This document shows positions 17,404-27,009 of a DNA stretch of 64,000 nucleotides, piece after piece. The stretch lies in contig CADCDK010000011.1 of NCBI GenBank assembly GCA_902800185.1, positions 1 to 64,000 on the forward strand, given 5' to 3'. This DNA is from an uncultured Prevotellaceae bacterium. GTDB taxonomy: Bacteria > Bacteroidota > Bacteroidia > Bacteroidales > Bacteroidaceae. Position 1 is the first letter of the stretch; every line of letters starts with the position of its first letter. A model generated the notes under the pieces. It made no database searches. It was not told the DNA's origin and saw nothing but the letters and a program-made list of their open reading frames with translations. A program made the position numbers and the translations under genes.

Positions 17404-19191
17404 TTACTCATATTCGCTCAGTTCCAACCATCGCATGCTCTTCTCGTCGAGTTCTTCCTTTAAAATGGGGAGTCGCTTGCTCATTTCCGTAATTTTTTCG
17501 ACAGAGATGGTACTGCCGCAAAGAGCGTCCTCTATCTTTTTCTGTTCTTTTTCTAAAGCGGCAATGTCCTTCTCCAGCTGCTCAAACTCACGTTTTTCCT
17601 TGTAGGAGAGACGGCGGCGCGTGTCGTTGTGATAGTTTTTCGATGGTTGTGCCACCGTTTGCTTTTCTTCCTTCTTCTCGCTCTTCTTGCTCTCCTCCCA
17701 TTGGCGATACTGCGTATAGTTGCCAGGGAAGTCCTGAATAAGGCCATTTCCCTTGAACACAAGCAAGTGATCAACAATCTTGTCGGTAAAGTAGCGGTCG
17801 TGACTGACCACGATGACGCATCCAGGGAAGTCCTGCAGATATTCCTCCAGCACTTGCAGGGTTTGGATGTCGAGGTCGTTGGTCGGCTCGTCGAGCACGA
17901 GGAAGTTCGGATTGCGCATCAGAACGGTGCAGAGATACAGCTTGCGCTTCTCCCCACCGCTCAACTTATAGACATAGTTGTGCTGTTGTTCGGGCGTGAA
18001 CATGAAGTATTGCAGGAACTGCGAGGCCGTCATGTGTCGCCCGCGTCCTAAGTCGATGTACTCGGCAATATCCTTGATGATGTCTATGACCTTCTGGTCT
18101 TCCCGAAACTTCAGTCCTTCCTGGGCAAAATAGCCGAAGCGCACAGTCTCGCCGATGTCAAAGCGTCCACCATCGGGTTTCACATCGCCCAAGAGAAGCT
18201 TGATGAACGTTGACTTACCCGTTCCGTTGCTCCCCACGATGCCCATCTTCTCGAAGCGGGCAAAATTGTAGTAGAAGTCTTTCAGGATGATTCTCTCAGG
18301 CAGCTTGTCGGTGGCGGGAAAAGACTTCGAGACATACTGGCACTCGAATATCTTGCTGCCGATATAGACGTTGGAGGCTTTTAGTCGCAGCTGACGTTCC
18401 TCAATTCGTTGCTTGGCAACCTTCTCCAGTTCGTAGAAACTCTCTTCGCGATATCTGGCTTTGTGCCCTCTTGCCTGTGGCATGCGTCGCATCCATTCCA
18501 GTTCTGTCCGGTAAAGATTGTTGGCTCTTGCCACTTCTGCCCGCAGGTTGTCCATGCGTTCCTGCCGTTTCTCCAGATAATAGGCATAGTTTCCGCGATA
18601 GGTATAGATTTTCTGGTTGTCGAGTTCGAGGATCAAGTTGCAGACACGGTCAAGGAAGAAACGGTCGTGAGTGACCATCAACAGCGTCTTGTTGCCTCGG
18701 CTCAGGAAACCTTCCAGCCATTCTATCATCTCCAAGTCTAGGTGGTTGGTCGGCTCGTCGAGGATGAGGAACTCCGGCTCGGTTATCAGCACGTTTGCCA
18801 AAGCCACGCGTTTCTGTTGTCCTCCGCTCAACTGTCCCATCGGCTGGTTCAGGTCTTCAATCTTCAATTGGGTAAGAATCTGCTTGGCTTTCAGAACCTT
18901 CTCGGGGTCTCCCTCGTGGTTGAAGCAAGCCTCTAAGACCGATTCCTGAGGGTCGAAGTGTGGAGACTGCTCCAGATAGCCGGTCTTCAGGTCGTTCTTG
19001 TAGATGATGTTACCCGTCTCATAGCCCTCCTTGCCAGTCAGAATGGAAAGGAGAGTGGACTTTCCCGTTCCGTTCTGTGCGATGAGTCCCACCCGTTGCC
19101 CTTCGGAAATGGAGAAAGAGATGTCGCTGAATAAGACCTGGGCACCAAATGATTTGGTCAGGTTCTGAACGTCAATATACGGAACCGCCAT
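17404..19191 (-). CDS. uup: ABC-F ATPase, Uup type
   Basis: A 595-residue protein with two ATP-binding cassettes and no membrane segments. Cassette 1 has Walker A QNGTGKST (about 39-46), signature LSGGQQKR and LDEPTNHLD; cassette 2 has GSNGTGKST, LSGGEKRK and LDEPTNDLD. The linker begins with the Uup-like run WMRRMPQARGHKAR, and the C-terminal 90 residues form a basic coiled coil as in Uup. ABC-F proteins act on ribosomes, and Uup has been linked to ribosome function and to DNA branch intermediates. Its ATG overlaps the engB stop (TAATG), so it is coupled to engB. Confidence 0.9.
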   Translation of the reverse strand: MAVPYIDVQNLTKSFGAQVLFSDISFSISEGQRVGLIAQNGTGKSTLLSILTGKEGYETGNIIYKNDLKTGYLEQSPHFDPQESVLEACFNHEGDPEKVLKAKQILTQLKIEDLNQPMGQLSGGQQKRVALANVLITEPEFLILDEPTNHLDLEMIEWLEGFLSRGNKTLLMVTHDRFFLDRVCNLILELDNQKIYTYRGNYAYYLEKRQERMDNLRAEVARANNLYRTELEWMRRMPQARGHKARYREESFYELEKVAKQRIEERQLRLKASNVYIGSKIFECQYVSKSFPATDKLPERIILKDFYYNFARFEKMGIVGSNGTGKSTFIKLLLGDVKPDGGRFDIGETVRFGYFAQEGLKFREDQKVIDIIKDIAEYIDLGRGRHMTASQFLQYFMFTPEQQHNYVYKLSGGEKRKLYLCTVLMRNPNFLVLDEPTNDLDIQTLQVLEEYLQDFPGCVIVVSHDRYFTDKIVDHLLVFKGNGLIQDFPGNYTQYRQWEESKKSEKKEEKQTVAQPSKNYHNDTRRRLSYKEKREFEQLEKDIAALEKEQKKIEDALCGSTISVEKITEMSKRLPILKEELDEKSMRWLELSEYE

Positions 19192-19796
19192 TACTCCTTA
19201 TTTAATTCCTTGGTGATTTGTTCAATATAATCCAGTACTTCTTCCCTGCCTGTCTTCTTCTCCGCGCTGGTGATGAAGTAGGGGGGAAGTTCCTCCCAAC
19301 GATCTTTGAGCGACTCCATCCATTTCTCGGCGGCGCTTTTCATTTTGCTGGGTGCTAACTTATCGGCCTTTGTGAAGACAATGGCAAAAGGAATGCTGCT
19401 CTCGCCCAACCAGTCGATGAATTCACGGTCGATGGGTTGTGGGTCATGCCGAATGTCAACCAGCACGAAGACGTTGACCAGTTGTTCACGTTGCAGGATG
19501 TAGCCACGAATCATGTTGTCGAGTTTCTGTCGCTCTGTCTTTGAACGCTTGGCAAAGCCATATCCTGGCAGGTCAACCAAATACCATTCGTTGTTGATGA
19601 TAAAGTGGTTGATGAGCAGAGTCTTTCCGGGTGTTGCTGAAGTCTTGGCAAGTCCCTTGTGATTGCAAAGCATATTGATGAGACTTGACTTTCCCACGTT
19701 GGAACGTCCGATGAAAGCGTATTCAGGCTTGATGTCTTTCGGGCACATGCTGACAACGGGTGCCGATATGACAAACTCTGATTTCTTGATTTCCAT
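19191..19796 (-). CDS. engB: Ribosome biogenesis GTPase EngB (YsxC/YihA)
   Basis: A 201-residue GTPase with G1 [10 protein letters not shown] (about 31-40), the switch Thr in TPGKT, G3 DLPGYG, G4 TKAD and G5 SAEK. EngB helps the late assembly of the 50S ribosomal subunit. It is the first gene of a two-gene unit with uup, which fits a shared ribosome theme. It has a good promoter of its own just upstream. Confidence 0.95.
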   Translation of the reverse strand: MEIKKSEFVISAPVVSMCPKDIKPEYAFIGRSNVGKSSLINMLCNHKGLAKTSATPGKTLLINHFIINNEWYLVDLPGYGFAKRSKTERQKLDNMIRGYILQREQLVNVFVLVDIRHDPQPIDREFIDWLGESSIPFAIVFTKADKLAPSKMKSAAEKWMESLKDRWEELPPYFITSAEKKTGREEVLDYIEQITKELNKE

Positions 19797-19820
19797 ACAA
19801 ATGATACTTTTTTATTGGTG

Positions 19821-19851
19821 CAAAGGTACGGAAAAATGAGTGAAATGCAAA
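19821..19851 (-). promoter_or_regulatory. Promoter of engB-uup
   Basis: The minus strand has TTTG (19848-19851), a 19-bp spacer and TACCTTTG (19821-19828), about 25 bp before the engB ATG. This is a near-consensus Bacteroidetes promoter. Confidence 0.8.
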
Positions 19852-19890
19852 ATTAATTTATCTCAAAGCATCGTTGACAGATTTTTTATT

Positions 19891-19898
19891 TACCTTTG
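19891..19898 (+). promoter_or_regulatory. -7 box for the Gfo/Idh/MocA gene
   Basis: TACCTTTG lies 33 bp before the ATG at 19931. A TTTG at the -33 position is not seen, so only the -7 box is called. Confidence 0.6.
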
Positions 19899-19930
19899 TA
19901 GCATCAACAACGTACTTTATACTATAAACG

Positions 19931-20911
19931 ATGAAATTGATAGGTTGGGGCTTTATAGGTTGTGGTGAGGTTACGGAGAAGAAATCCGGGCCGGCATTCA
20001 ACGAAGTGGAGGGCTCGCATATAGAGGCGGTGATGAGCCGTAGCAAGGAGAAAGCTCGTTCCTATGCGGAACGACACGGCGTGAAGAAGTGGTACACGGA
20101 TGCTCAGGAACTGATTGAGGATCCTGATGTCAACGCCATCTATATTGCCACGCCGCCCAGTTCACATGCGACGTTTGCCATTATGGCGATGCGGGCTGGT
20201 AAGCCTGTATATGTGGAAAAGCCGCTTGCTGCCAGCTACGAGGACTGTGCACGTATCAATCGGGTGAGCGAACAGACGGGAGTGCCTTGCTATGTGGCGT
20301 ATTATCGTCGCTATCTGCCTTACTTTCAGAAAGTCAAGCAGATTATTAATAGTGGGGTGATTGGCAATGTGACGAATGTGCAGATTCGCTTTTCTGTGCC
20401 ACCGCGTGACCTTGACTACAACAAAGAGAACCTTCCCTGGAGACTTCAACCCGACATTGCGGGCGGAGGCTATTTCTATGACTTGGGTGCCCATCAGCTT
20501 GACCTCATCCAGGACTTTTTTGGAATCATCGTCAAGGCACATGGATATGCTACCAACCGGGCACATCTCTATGATGCAGAGGACAGCATTAGCATCTGTT
20601 TCCGTTTCGAGAACGGTTTGGTGGGAAGTGGCTCATGGTGCTTTGTGGGTCATGAGAGTGCGACGGAAGACTGCATAGAAGTGGTGGGCGAGAAGGGTAT
20701 GGTGTCGTTCTCTGTCTTCAACTACAATCCGATACAGTTGGTCACAAGTGAGGGAGCAACCACCATCACGGTGCCCAATCCGCCGTATGTGCAATTGCCG
20801 TTGATAAAATCCGTTACGGAAGCATTACAGGGAATCGGACTTTGCGACTGTACCAGCGTGAGTGCTACGCCGGTGAACTGGGTGATGGATCGTGTGCTGG
20901 GAAAGATATAA
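19931..20911 (+). CDS. Gfo/Idh/MocA family oxidoreductase
   Basis: A 326-residue NAD(P)-dependent dehydrogenase. The Rossmann part starts GWGFIGCGEVTEKKSGPAF and includes IYIATPPSSHA (about 76-86) and the family signature YVEKPLAAS (about 96-104) with its catalytic-type Lys. The C-terminal alpha/beta domain has DLGAHQLDL (about 183-191). Members oxidise or reduce sugars and related alcohols; the substrate cannot be read from sequence. A DUF4421 gene follows 20 bp later and may be in the same transcript, without an obvious functional link. Confidence 0.9.
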   Translation: MKLIGWGFIGCGEVTEKKSGPAFNEVEGSHIEAVMSRSKEKARSYAERHGVKKWYTDAQELIEDPDVNAIYIATPPSSHATFAIMAMRAGKPVYVEKPLAASYEDCARINRVSEQTGVPCYVAYYRRYLPYFQKVKQIINSGVIGNVTNVQIRFSVPPRDLDYNKENLPWRLQPDIAGGGYFYDLGAHQLDLIQDFFGIIVKAHGYATNRAHLYDAEDSISICFRFENGLVGSGSWCFVGHESATEDCIEVVGEKGMVSFSVFNYNPIQLVTSEGATTITVPNPPYVQLPLIKSVTEALQGIGLCDCTSVSATPVNWVMDRVLGKI

Positions 20912-20931
20912 TGTGGATGATGGAGTGAGGA

Positions 20932-22008
20932 ATGAGAAGTGTTCTGTTCGTTATATGGATGCTGTTAGTTTTGCAGGTTCATGCGGAGGGAGACTCCCTG
21001 CGTGTTGAACCCCAAGGTCGTGGCGGCAATTTATGGGAGCGCTTCTATGAGGTGGTGAAAAAGTTTAGTCAGATAGACACCAACTATATCGAACCGCAGC
21101 ACTACAATTATACTGTGATGATGCAGGGCACCTATTCTTACGAGCGATATACCATTAGTGGCAAAAGCGGAGAAGAGCTGGTGTTGTCACCCGATCCAAC
21201 GGTCAAGGTTGGGCCTTATTTTGGTTGGCGTTGGATATTCTTAGGATATACGCTGGACATCTCGCATATGGGAGACGGTAAGAAGCGCCAGGATTTTAAT
21301 GTCAGTTTCTACAGCAATCAGATTGGGGTCGATTTGTTTTATCGGAAGACAGGTGTAGAATACAAAATCAAGAGTCTTAATATGGGTGGTGACATTGGCG
21401 ACTCCCATATCCACAATGTACCCTTCGATGGCTTCCACTCCAGTATCAAAGGTTTTAATCTTTACTATATTTTCAATCATCGAAAGTTCTCCTATCCAGC
21501 GGCATTCAGCCAAAGCACCTGTCAGAAGCGGAGTTGTGGTTCGTTGTTGGCAGGAATCGGATATACCAATCACACGCTGGAACTGGATATGGAGAAACTG
21601 CATGATGTCGTGAAAGAACGGGTGGGTGAAGAAGTCGCGGAGGCTATGGGCGAGAACCTCGAGTCGATGCATGTGGAGTACACGGACGTGTCAGCCTCCG
21701 TGGGCTATGCCTATAACTGGGTATTCGCCCGCAACTGTCTGTTTGCGGCATCTTTATCTGCGGCTTTGGGATATAAGCGCACAAAGGGAGAAGCCAATGA
21801 TGACCATCTCTCGTTGAGCAATTTCTCCTTTAGCAATTTTAATTTGGATGGTATTGGGCGCTTCGGACTCGTCTGGAACAACACCCGATGGTATGCGGGT
21901 GCCAATGCCGTCTTCCATTCTTACAACTACGAAAGGAGTCAGTTTTCCACCAATTCGATGTTCGGCAACGTGAATGTTTATTTCGGTTTCAATTTCGGAC
22001 GACGCTGA
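20932..22008 (+). CDS. DUF4421 family protein, probable outer-membrane beta-barrel
   Basis: A 358-residue protein with a signal peptide (MRSVLFVIWMLLVLQVHAEG) and alternating beta-type sequence to the end (YFGFNFGRR). It matches the Bacteroidetes DUF4421 family, whose members look like outer-membrane barrels of unknown function. The final 20 bases overlap the end of the convergent DUF1460 gene, so the two transcripts share complementary 3' ends. Confidence 0.8.
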   Translation: MRSVLFVIWMLLVLQVHAEGDSLRVEPQGRGGNLWERFYEVVKKFSQIDTNYIEPQHYNYTVMMQGTYSYERYTISGKSGEELVLSPDPTVKVGPYFGWRWIFLGYTLDISHMGDGKKRQDFNVSFYSNQIGVDLFYRKTGVEYKIKSLNMGGDIGDSHIHNVPFDGFHSSIKGFNLYYIFNHRKFSYPAAFSQSTCQKRSCGSLLAGIGYTNHTLELDMEKLHDVVKERVGEEVAEAMGENLESMHVEYTDVSASVGYAYNWVFARNCLFAASLSAALGYKRTKGEANDDHLSLSNFSFSNFNLDGIGRFGLVWNNTRWYAGANAVFHSYNYERSQFSTNSMFGNVNVYFGFNFGRR

Positions 22009-22861
22009 TAATTCTGATGCCCTCCTGTGATGGGTGTTTCTGCATGTAGGTGTAGAGTGTCATCGGCTCTTCCACCACTTTCTTTCTGATTTGTGAGGCG
22101 TTGAGCAGATGGAGCCCGTCCTTGTGCCAAACGGCAATCCCGATGTGCGAGGTGTCGAGTCCTTGCTTCTTGGTTGTGATGGCGATGATGTCTCCGTCTT
22201 GAATGGTATTCCGGAAGAGACGGGTGTTTTTTATGCTTTCCTTGGGAATATAGCGGAACCTCTGTCCGCTCAGCTTCTGCTCCATTTGGCGAATCTTTTC
22301 CACCCACGACGGGTTCTTCACCAGCATGGGATATTGGCTCACGTGCTGACTCATATAGTCGGTGCGAAGCGTCTGCACCTTCGTGAACGGCGGGTTGGGC
22401 GTCTGTCGTTCCTGGACGAAGCCCATGTGGGTGTTATCGGCAATCCACTCGGAAAAATAGTGGAGTCGGGTAGGGTAGCCTACTTGTCCGTTCCTGTATC
22501 TGATCTGCCGTAGATAGTCGCAGTAGTCCCTGAAAGTGCTCTTCTTGTTTTGTTGACAGAGCGTCAGCGCCAGGACTGTTTCCACATACGTCGTGCAGTC
22601 CAGCTCCCGCAGGTTCACCACAATCTGCTCCTGTTCGTTTTTCTCGAGTGTTTTTCCCACATAGGGGACACCACGTAATTGGCGGGCAAAGTGAATCATC
22701 CAGTTGGTGCTACCCGTCAACTTTTGGGCATCCGATAGCAGTTGCATGACCTTGATGCTGTCGGTCTGCTCATATTGAATGGTCTGTGCGTGTACTGCCG
22801 CACCGAATGCCAGCAATATCAGTATCGCTTTTGTCTTCTTCCAAATTCTATCGTTGAACAT
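21989..22861 (-). CDS. DUF1460 (N-acetylmuramoyl-alanine amidase-like) protein
   Basis: A 290-residue exported protein with a signal peptide ending about AAVHA-QT (residues 8-26). It fits DUF1460, an NlpC/P60-like cysteine peptidase fold. The likely catalytic Cys is in LDCTTYVETV (about 109-118) and the likely His is in DTSHIGIAVW (about 239-248). A structurally studied member was described as a cell-wall amidase acting on muropeptides, so a role in peptidoglycan turnover or recycling is reasonable. It lies downstream of relA across a CT-rich repeat. Confidence 0.85.
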   Translation of the reverse strand: MFNDRIWKKTKAILILLAFGAAVHAQTIQYEQTDSIKVMQLLSDAQKLTGSTNWMIHFARQLRGVPYVGKTLEKNEQEQIVVNLRELDCTTYVETVLALTLCQQNKKSTFRDYCDYLRQIRYRNGQVGYPTRLHYFSEWIADNTHMGFVQERQTPNPPFTKVQTLRTDYMSQHVSQYPMLVKNPSWVEKIRQMEQKLSGQRFRYIPKESIKNTRLFRNTIQDGDIIAITTKKQGLDTSHIGIAVWHKDGLHLLNASQIRKKVVEEPMTLYTYMQKHPSQEGIRIISVVRN

Positions 22862-22890
22862 TCTTTAAATATATTACTTATTACTTATTA

Positions 22891-22944
22891 CTTCTTCCCT
22901 CTTCCTTCTTCCCTCTTCCTTCTTCCCTCTTCCTTCTTCCTTCT
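22891..22944. repeat. CT-rich 14-bp satellite at the relA 3' end
   Basis: About three and a half copies of the unit CTTCCTTCTTCCCT run up to the relA stop codon on the other strand. Its purine strand is the sense strand of relA-DUF1460. It is a simple-sequence tract likely to vary in length by slippage. Confidence 0.85.
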
Positions 22945-25154
22945 TACAGCCTCTCCACCTGCTTCACCCCCTTGACGGTACGTAGCTTCTTGATGAGGGC
23001 TTCCAGTTTCGATGTGTCCTCAAGCATGACGACCAGATTGCCGCTGAAGAGTCCATCGTGGCTGTCGATATTGATGGAGCGCATCATGATCTTCTCCTCC
23101 TTGGAGATGATGCTGGTGATATTGTTCACGATGCCGATGTCGTCGTTACCGATGATACGTAGTGTGATGCTGTATTGCGATGCACCTTTTCCGCTCCAGC
23201 GTGCCTTGACGATGCGATAGCCGAAACGACGGCGTAGCTCGGGAGCATTGGGGCAGTCGATTCGGTGAACCTTGATGCCTCCGTTGATCGTCACGAAGCC
23301 GAAGACAGGATCCCCGTAAATGGGGCGACAGCACGGGGCGAGTGAGAAATCAATACCTTTCAGGTTGCGGTCGATGACGAGCACATCATCGTTGCCCTTG
23401 GTCATCTCTTCCGTGGGGTGTTCGTAATTGAACTCCTCTGCGCTACGAATGGGAGCGGGGGCGTTGAGATTCAGGTCGAAGTCGCGTACCTCGATATATT
23501 TCTCAATCACGTCGTTGGGATCAAGTTTCTCGTCGGCAATCTGTTTGTAGAAGTCCGATGCAACCTTAAATCCCATCTTCTTCATGGTGTGCGCCATTGT
23601 GCTTTCCACCAGCTCAATCTTCTTGTTCCTGAACTTGCGTTCCAGCATCTCCTTGGCATAGATGCCGTCCTTCTGTCGGGCTTCCTTCAGCGCGAGTCGC
23701 AGCTTTGATTTGGCTCGGGAGGTTTTCACGATATTCAACCAGTCCTGTTTGGGCTTCTGGTTGCTCTGCGTCATAATCTCTACCGTGTCGCCTGAGTGCA
23801 ACTGTTCCCGGATGGGTACCACCTTGCCGTTGACACGTCCGCCGATACAAGTGTTGCCCACACCCGAGTGGATATGGTAGGCAAAATCGAGGATGGTAGC
23901 TCCTTTGGGGAATTTCAGCAGGTCGCCTTTCGGGGTGAAGACAAACACCTCGTCTTCATAGAGGTCGAGCTTGAACTGATCCATTACCTGCAAGTCGTCG
24001 CCCACCTCCAATGCCGAGCGGATATTGCTGAGCCATTCGTCGAGTCCCGTCTCTCCTTTTACGCCTTTGTAGCGCCAGTGGGCAGCCAGTCCGCGCTCGG
24101 CAATCTCATCCATTCGCTCTGTGCGAATCTGCACCTCCACCCATTTGTTCTCGGGACCGAGCACGGTGATGTGCAAGCTCTCGTACCCATTCGACTTCGG
24201 TACGGAAAGCCAGTCGCGCAACCGCTTGGGGTTGGGTTGGTACATATCGGTAACGATCGAGAACGCCTGCCAGCATTGCATCTTCTCCTTCTCTATGGGG
24301 GAGTCGATGATGATGCGGATGGCAAACAGGTCGTAGATGCCCTCGAAGCCACATTGCTGTTTCTTCATCTTCTGCCAGATGGAGTGGATGGACTTCGTGC
24401 GCCCCTTCATGTGGAAATGTAGTCCCGATTCCTCCAGCCGCTGCCGCACGGGTGAGATGAAGCGCTCTATGTAGGCATCGCGGCTTTTCTTGGTGGCGTT
24501 CAGCTTCTCCTTGATCATGTAATAGACATCGTGTTCCAGATATTTCAGGCTCAGGTCTTCCAGTTCGCTCTTCAGCTTGTATAGTCCCAGCTTGTGGGCC
24601 AGGGGAGCATAGAGGTATGCCGCCTCCTCGCTTACTCGCCTTTGAGCCTCCACCTCCGTTGTGTCCTTGATTTGGCGCATGAGGTTCACGCGGTCGGCAA
24701 TCATGATGAGGATGACACGCATGTCCTCGGCAAACGAGAGCAACAGATTACGGAAGTTCTCGCTCTCTACGACGGGACTTTTCTTGTAGAGCTGCTGAAT
24801 GCGCTGCAGTCCGTTGATGATGGTTGCCACAGTTTCCCCAAAGCATTTCTTCACCCATTCCGTGTACTCCGGTTCGTTGGTAGAAGTGGCGTCAAGCAGG
24901 ATGGCGAGAATGCCGTCCCTGCGCAGTCCGATCTCCTCTACCGCGATGAGTGCTGTCTGCATCGCGCTCAGTACGGGATTCAATCCGAATACGTCCCGGT
25001 GCAGCTGTCCGTTCTCGAAGGTGTTACGGAAATTCTCGATGATCTTTTTCTCATCATCGGAATGCAAAGTGTCACCGACAGCATCCTTCAGTTGTTTGAA
25101 GATACGTATCGTTTCCCGTCTTTCTATATCGGTAAAAAAGAAGTTCCCGTCCAT
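22944..25154 (-). CDS. relA: RelA-type (p)ppGpp synthetase with a degenerate hydrolase domain
   Basis: A 736-residue long RelA/SpoT homologue. The synthetase domain (about 235-350) is complete: GRTKSIHSIWQKM (251-263), YDLFAIRIII and VPKSNGYESLH (318-328), with VEVQIRT after it. A TGS domain (about 400-465), helical region and C-terminal ACT domain (about 660-736) follow. In the N-terminal hydrolase region the metal-binding residues are lost: the usual HD of the ...LLHDVVED motif reads LLDATSTN (86-93), and the first His is also missing. It should therefore make but not degrade (p)ppGpp, like E. coli RelA; a separate SpoT-like hydrolase is expected elsewhere. Transcription probably starts from the shared promoter at 25221-25280. 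Confidence 0.93.
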   Translation of the reverse strand: MDGNFFFTDIERRETIRIFKQLKDAVGDTLHSDDEKKIIENFRNTFENGQLHRDVFGLNPVLSAMQTALIAVEEIGLRRDGILAILLDATSTNEPEYTEWVKKCFGETVATIINGLQRIQQLYKKSPVVESENFRNLLLSFAEDMRVILIMIADRVNLMRQIKDTTEVEAQRRVSEEAAYLYAPLAHKLGLYKLKSELEDLSLKYLEHDVYYMIKEKLNATKKSRDAYIERFISPVRQRLEESGLHFHMKGRTKSIHSIWQKMKKQQCGFEGIYDLFAIRIIIDSPIEKEKMQCWQAFSIVTDMYQPNPKRLRDWLSVPKSNGYESLHITVLGPENKWVEVQIRTERMDEIAERGLAAHWRYKGVKGETGLDEWLSNIRSALEVGDDLQVMDQFKLDLYEDEVFVFTPKGDLLKFPKGATILDFAYHIHSGVGNTCIGGRVNGKVVPIREQLHSGDTVEIMTQSNQKPKQDWLNIVKTSRAKSKLRLALKEARQKDGIYAKEMLERKFRNKKIELVESTMAHTMKKMGFKVASDFYKQIADEKLDPNDVIEKYIEVRDFDLNLNAPAPIRSAEEFNYEHPTEEMTKGNDDVLVIDRNLKGIDFSLAPCCRPIYGDPVFGFVTINGGIKVHRIDCPNAPELRRRFGYRIVKARWSGKGASQYSITLRIIGNDDIGIVNNITSIISKEEKIMMRSINIDSHDGLFSGNLVVMLEDTSKLEALIKKLRTVKGVKQVERL

Positions 25155-25220
25155 CGTTTAGCATTTAAATTCCTGTAGAAGCATGATTCAACATCAGTGC
25201 ATTCGTTCTGTATTCTGTGG

Positions 25221-25280
25221 CAAAGGTAATAAAAAGTTGATAGTTGAGAGTGGATAGTTGAGATTTTTTTCGTAATTTTG
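25221..25280. promoter_or_regulatory. Divergent promoter cassette A (relA / DUF4301 gene)
   Basis: Two outward -7 boxes, TACCTTTG on the minus strand (25221-25228) and TAATTTTG on the plus strand (25273-25280), are separated by exactly 44 bp. The spacer starts AAAAAGTTGA and is a GA-rich quasi-tandem repeat ending in TTTTTTCG. The same layout with the same 44-bp gap occurs at 31827-31886 and 37295-37354. No TTTG -33 box is visible for either direction. Confidence 0.7.
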
Positions 25281-25328
25281 TAGCAGAAATACCATCCATA
25301 TGTTACATCATCTTATTTTGTAAAGGAT

Positions 25329-26846
25329 ATGCTGAACCCAAATGATTACAAACAGATTGCCCAACGTGGCATCAGCGAGGAGCAGGTGAGCCACCAGCTC
25401 CATCAGTTTGAGACAGGTTTCCCGTTCTTGCGCTTAGAGGCTGCCGCTGCTGTCGGCAACGGCATCATGGCTCCCGGGGAAGAGGAGAAGTCCCATTTCA
25501 TTGATGTCTGGAACCAGTACAAGGCCGACGGACACCAGATCGTGAAGTTCGTACCCGCCAGCGGTGCCGCCAGCCGTATGTTCAAGGACATGTTCGCTTT
25601 TGTGGATGCCCCCTACGATGTTCCTACGACCGCATTCGAGAAAGAGTATTTCGAGCACATCAAGCAATTTGCCTTCCGTGAGGAACTCTGCAAGAAGTGT
25701 CGTGAGAATGAAGGGAAGAACATGAAGACCTTGCTGGCGGAAGGCAACTACAAGGCCATTGCCCGCAACATGCTCAGCAAGGAAGGCTTGAACTACGGAC
25801 AGTTGCCCAAAGGCTTGCTGCTGTTCCACAACTACGAGGACGGGCCCCGCACCCCCATGGAGGAGCACCTCGTTGAAGCCGCCCTCTATGCCAGCTCCAA
25901 CGGAGAGGCTCGTGTCCACTTCACTGTCAGTCATGACCATCTGGAGCTGTTCCGGCAGAAAGTCGCGGAGAAGTCCGACTATTACGCCCGGAAGTTCGGT
26001 GTGAAGTTCAACATCAGCTTCTCGGAGCAGAAACCCAGTACGGACACCATTGCCGTCCATCCCGACAACACCCCCTTCCGCAACGACGACGGCTCGTTGC
26101 TGTTCCGTCCCGGAGGCCATGGTGCGCTCATTCAGAACCTGAACGACATCGATGCCGACATCGTCTTTGTGAAGAACATCGACAACGTGGTTCCCGACCG
26201 TCTGAAGGAAGACACCGTCACCTACAAGCAGTTGTTAGCAGGCATCCTTGTGGAACTCCAGAGGAAAGCCTTTGCCTACCTCAGACTTCTTGACACAGGT
26301 TCCTACACCCACGCGCAGTTGGAAGAAATCATCCGCTTTGTCCAGCGTGACCTCTGCTGTCGCAAGGCCGACATCAAGGAGCTGGAGGATGCCGAGCTCG
26401 TCATCTATCTGCGCCAGAAGCTGAATCGCCCCATGCGTGTCTGTGGTGTTGTGAAGAATGTCGGCGAGCCGGGTGGGGGCCCGTTCCTCACCTACAACCC
26501 GGATGGCACCGTGAGCCTGCAAATCCTGGAGTCGTCGCAGATTGACAAGTCGAATGCGGAATACGTGAGGATGTTCACCGAGGGAACCCACTTCAATCCC
26601 GTGGATCTTGTTTGCGCCATCAAGGACTATCAAGGCAAACCCTTCAACCTCCCTGATTTCGTCGATGCCTCTACGGGCTTCATTTCGTCGAAGAGCAAGA
26701 ACGGAAAGGAGCTGCGGGCGCTGGAGCTGCCCGGACTTTGGAACGGGGCCATGAGCGACTGGAGCACCGTTTTCGTCGAGGTTCCTCTCTCCACGTTCAA
26801 TCCCGTGAAGACCGTGAACGACCTTTTGCGTGAGCAGCACCAGTAA
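25329..26846 (+). CDS. DUF4301 family protein
   Basis: A 505-residue soluble protein that matches the Bacteroidetes DUF4301 family. Parts recall sugar-nucleotide pyrophosphorylases: VPASGAASRMFKD (about 76-88) resembles a nucleotide-binding loop and RPGGHGALIQNLNDIDAD (about 260-277) resembles the GGHG region of UDP-GlcNAc pyrophosphorylases, followed by VFVKNIDNVVPD. A nucleotidyltransferase-like fold is therefore likely, but the substrate is unknown. It is transcribed alone from cassette A, divergent from relA, and is followed by a terminator. Confidence 0.8.
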   Translation: MLNPNDYKQIAQRGISEEQVSHQLHQFETGFPFLRLEAAAAVGNGIMAPGEEEKSHFIDVWNQYKADGHQIVKFVPASGAASRMFKDMFAFVDAPYDVPTTAFEKEYFEHIKQFAFREELCKKCRENEGKNMKTLLAEGNYKAIARNMLSKEGLNYGQLPKGLLLFHNYEDGPRTPMEEHLVEAALYASSNGEARVHFTVSHDHLELFRQKVAEKSDYYARKFGVKFNISFSEQKPSTDTIAVHPDNTPFRNDDGSLLFRPGGHGALIQNLNDIDADIVFVKNIDNVVPDRLKEDTVTYKQLLAGILVELQRKAFAYLRLLDTGSYTHAQLEEIIRFVQRDLCCRKADIKELEDAELVIYLRQKLNRPMRVCGVVKNVGEPGGGPFLTYNPDGTVSLQILESSQIDKSNAEYVRMFTEGTHFNPVDLVCAIKDYQGKPFNLPDFVDASTGFISSKSKNGKELRALELPGLWNGAMSDWSTVFVEVPLSTFNPVKTVNDLLREQHQ

Positions 26847-26929
26847 AGCATGAAGAGCGGCAGAGAGAGCCGAGGGGGGGGAGAGCGCCCCAAACGCCCC
26901 GCAAATGACGAATGACATTTTCAACAGGA

Positions 26930-26980
26930 AAGAGGGAGCTGGCACCTTGCTTTTGTGCTAACCCCCTCTTCATGTTTTTA
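26930..26980 (+). terminator. Terminator after the DUF4301 gene
   Basis: AAGAGGG (26930-26936) pairs with CCCTCTT (26964-26970), with an inner GGCAC/GTGC pairing, followed by GTTTTT. It lies about 85 bp after the stop. Confidence 0.65.
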
Positions 26981-27009
26981 CAGCCCAAGGTTTCCTCCTC
27001 TCTTTGGAG

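Noticed and set aside
22891-22944. Possible CRISPR-like array in the CT-rich tract
   Set aside because: Units are contiguous without unique spacers; it is a simple-sequence satellite.
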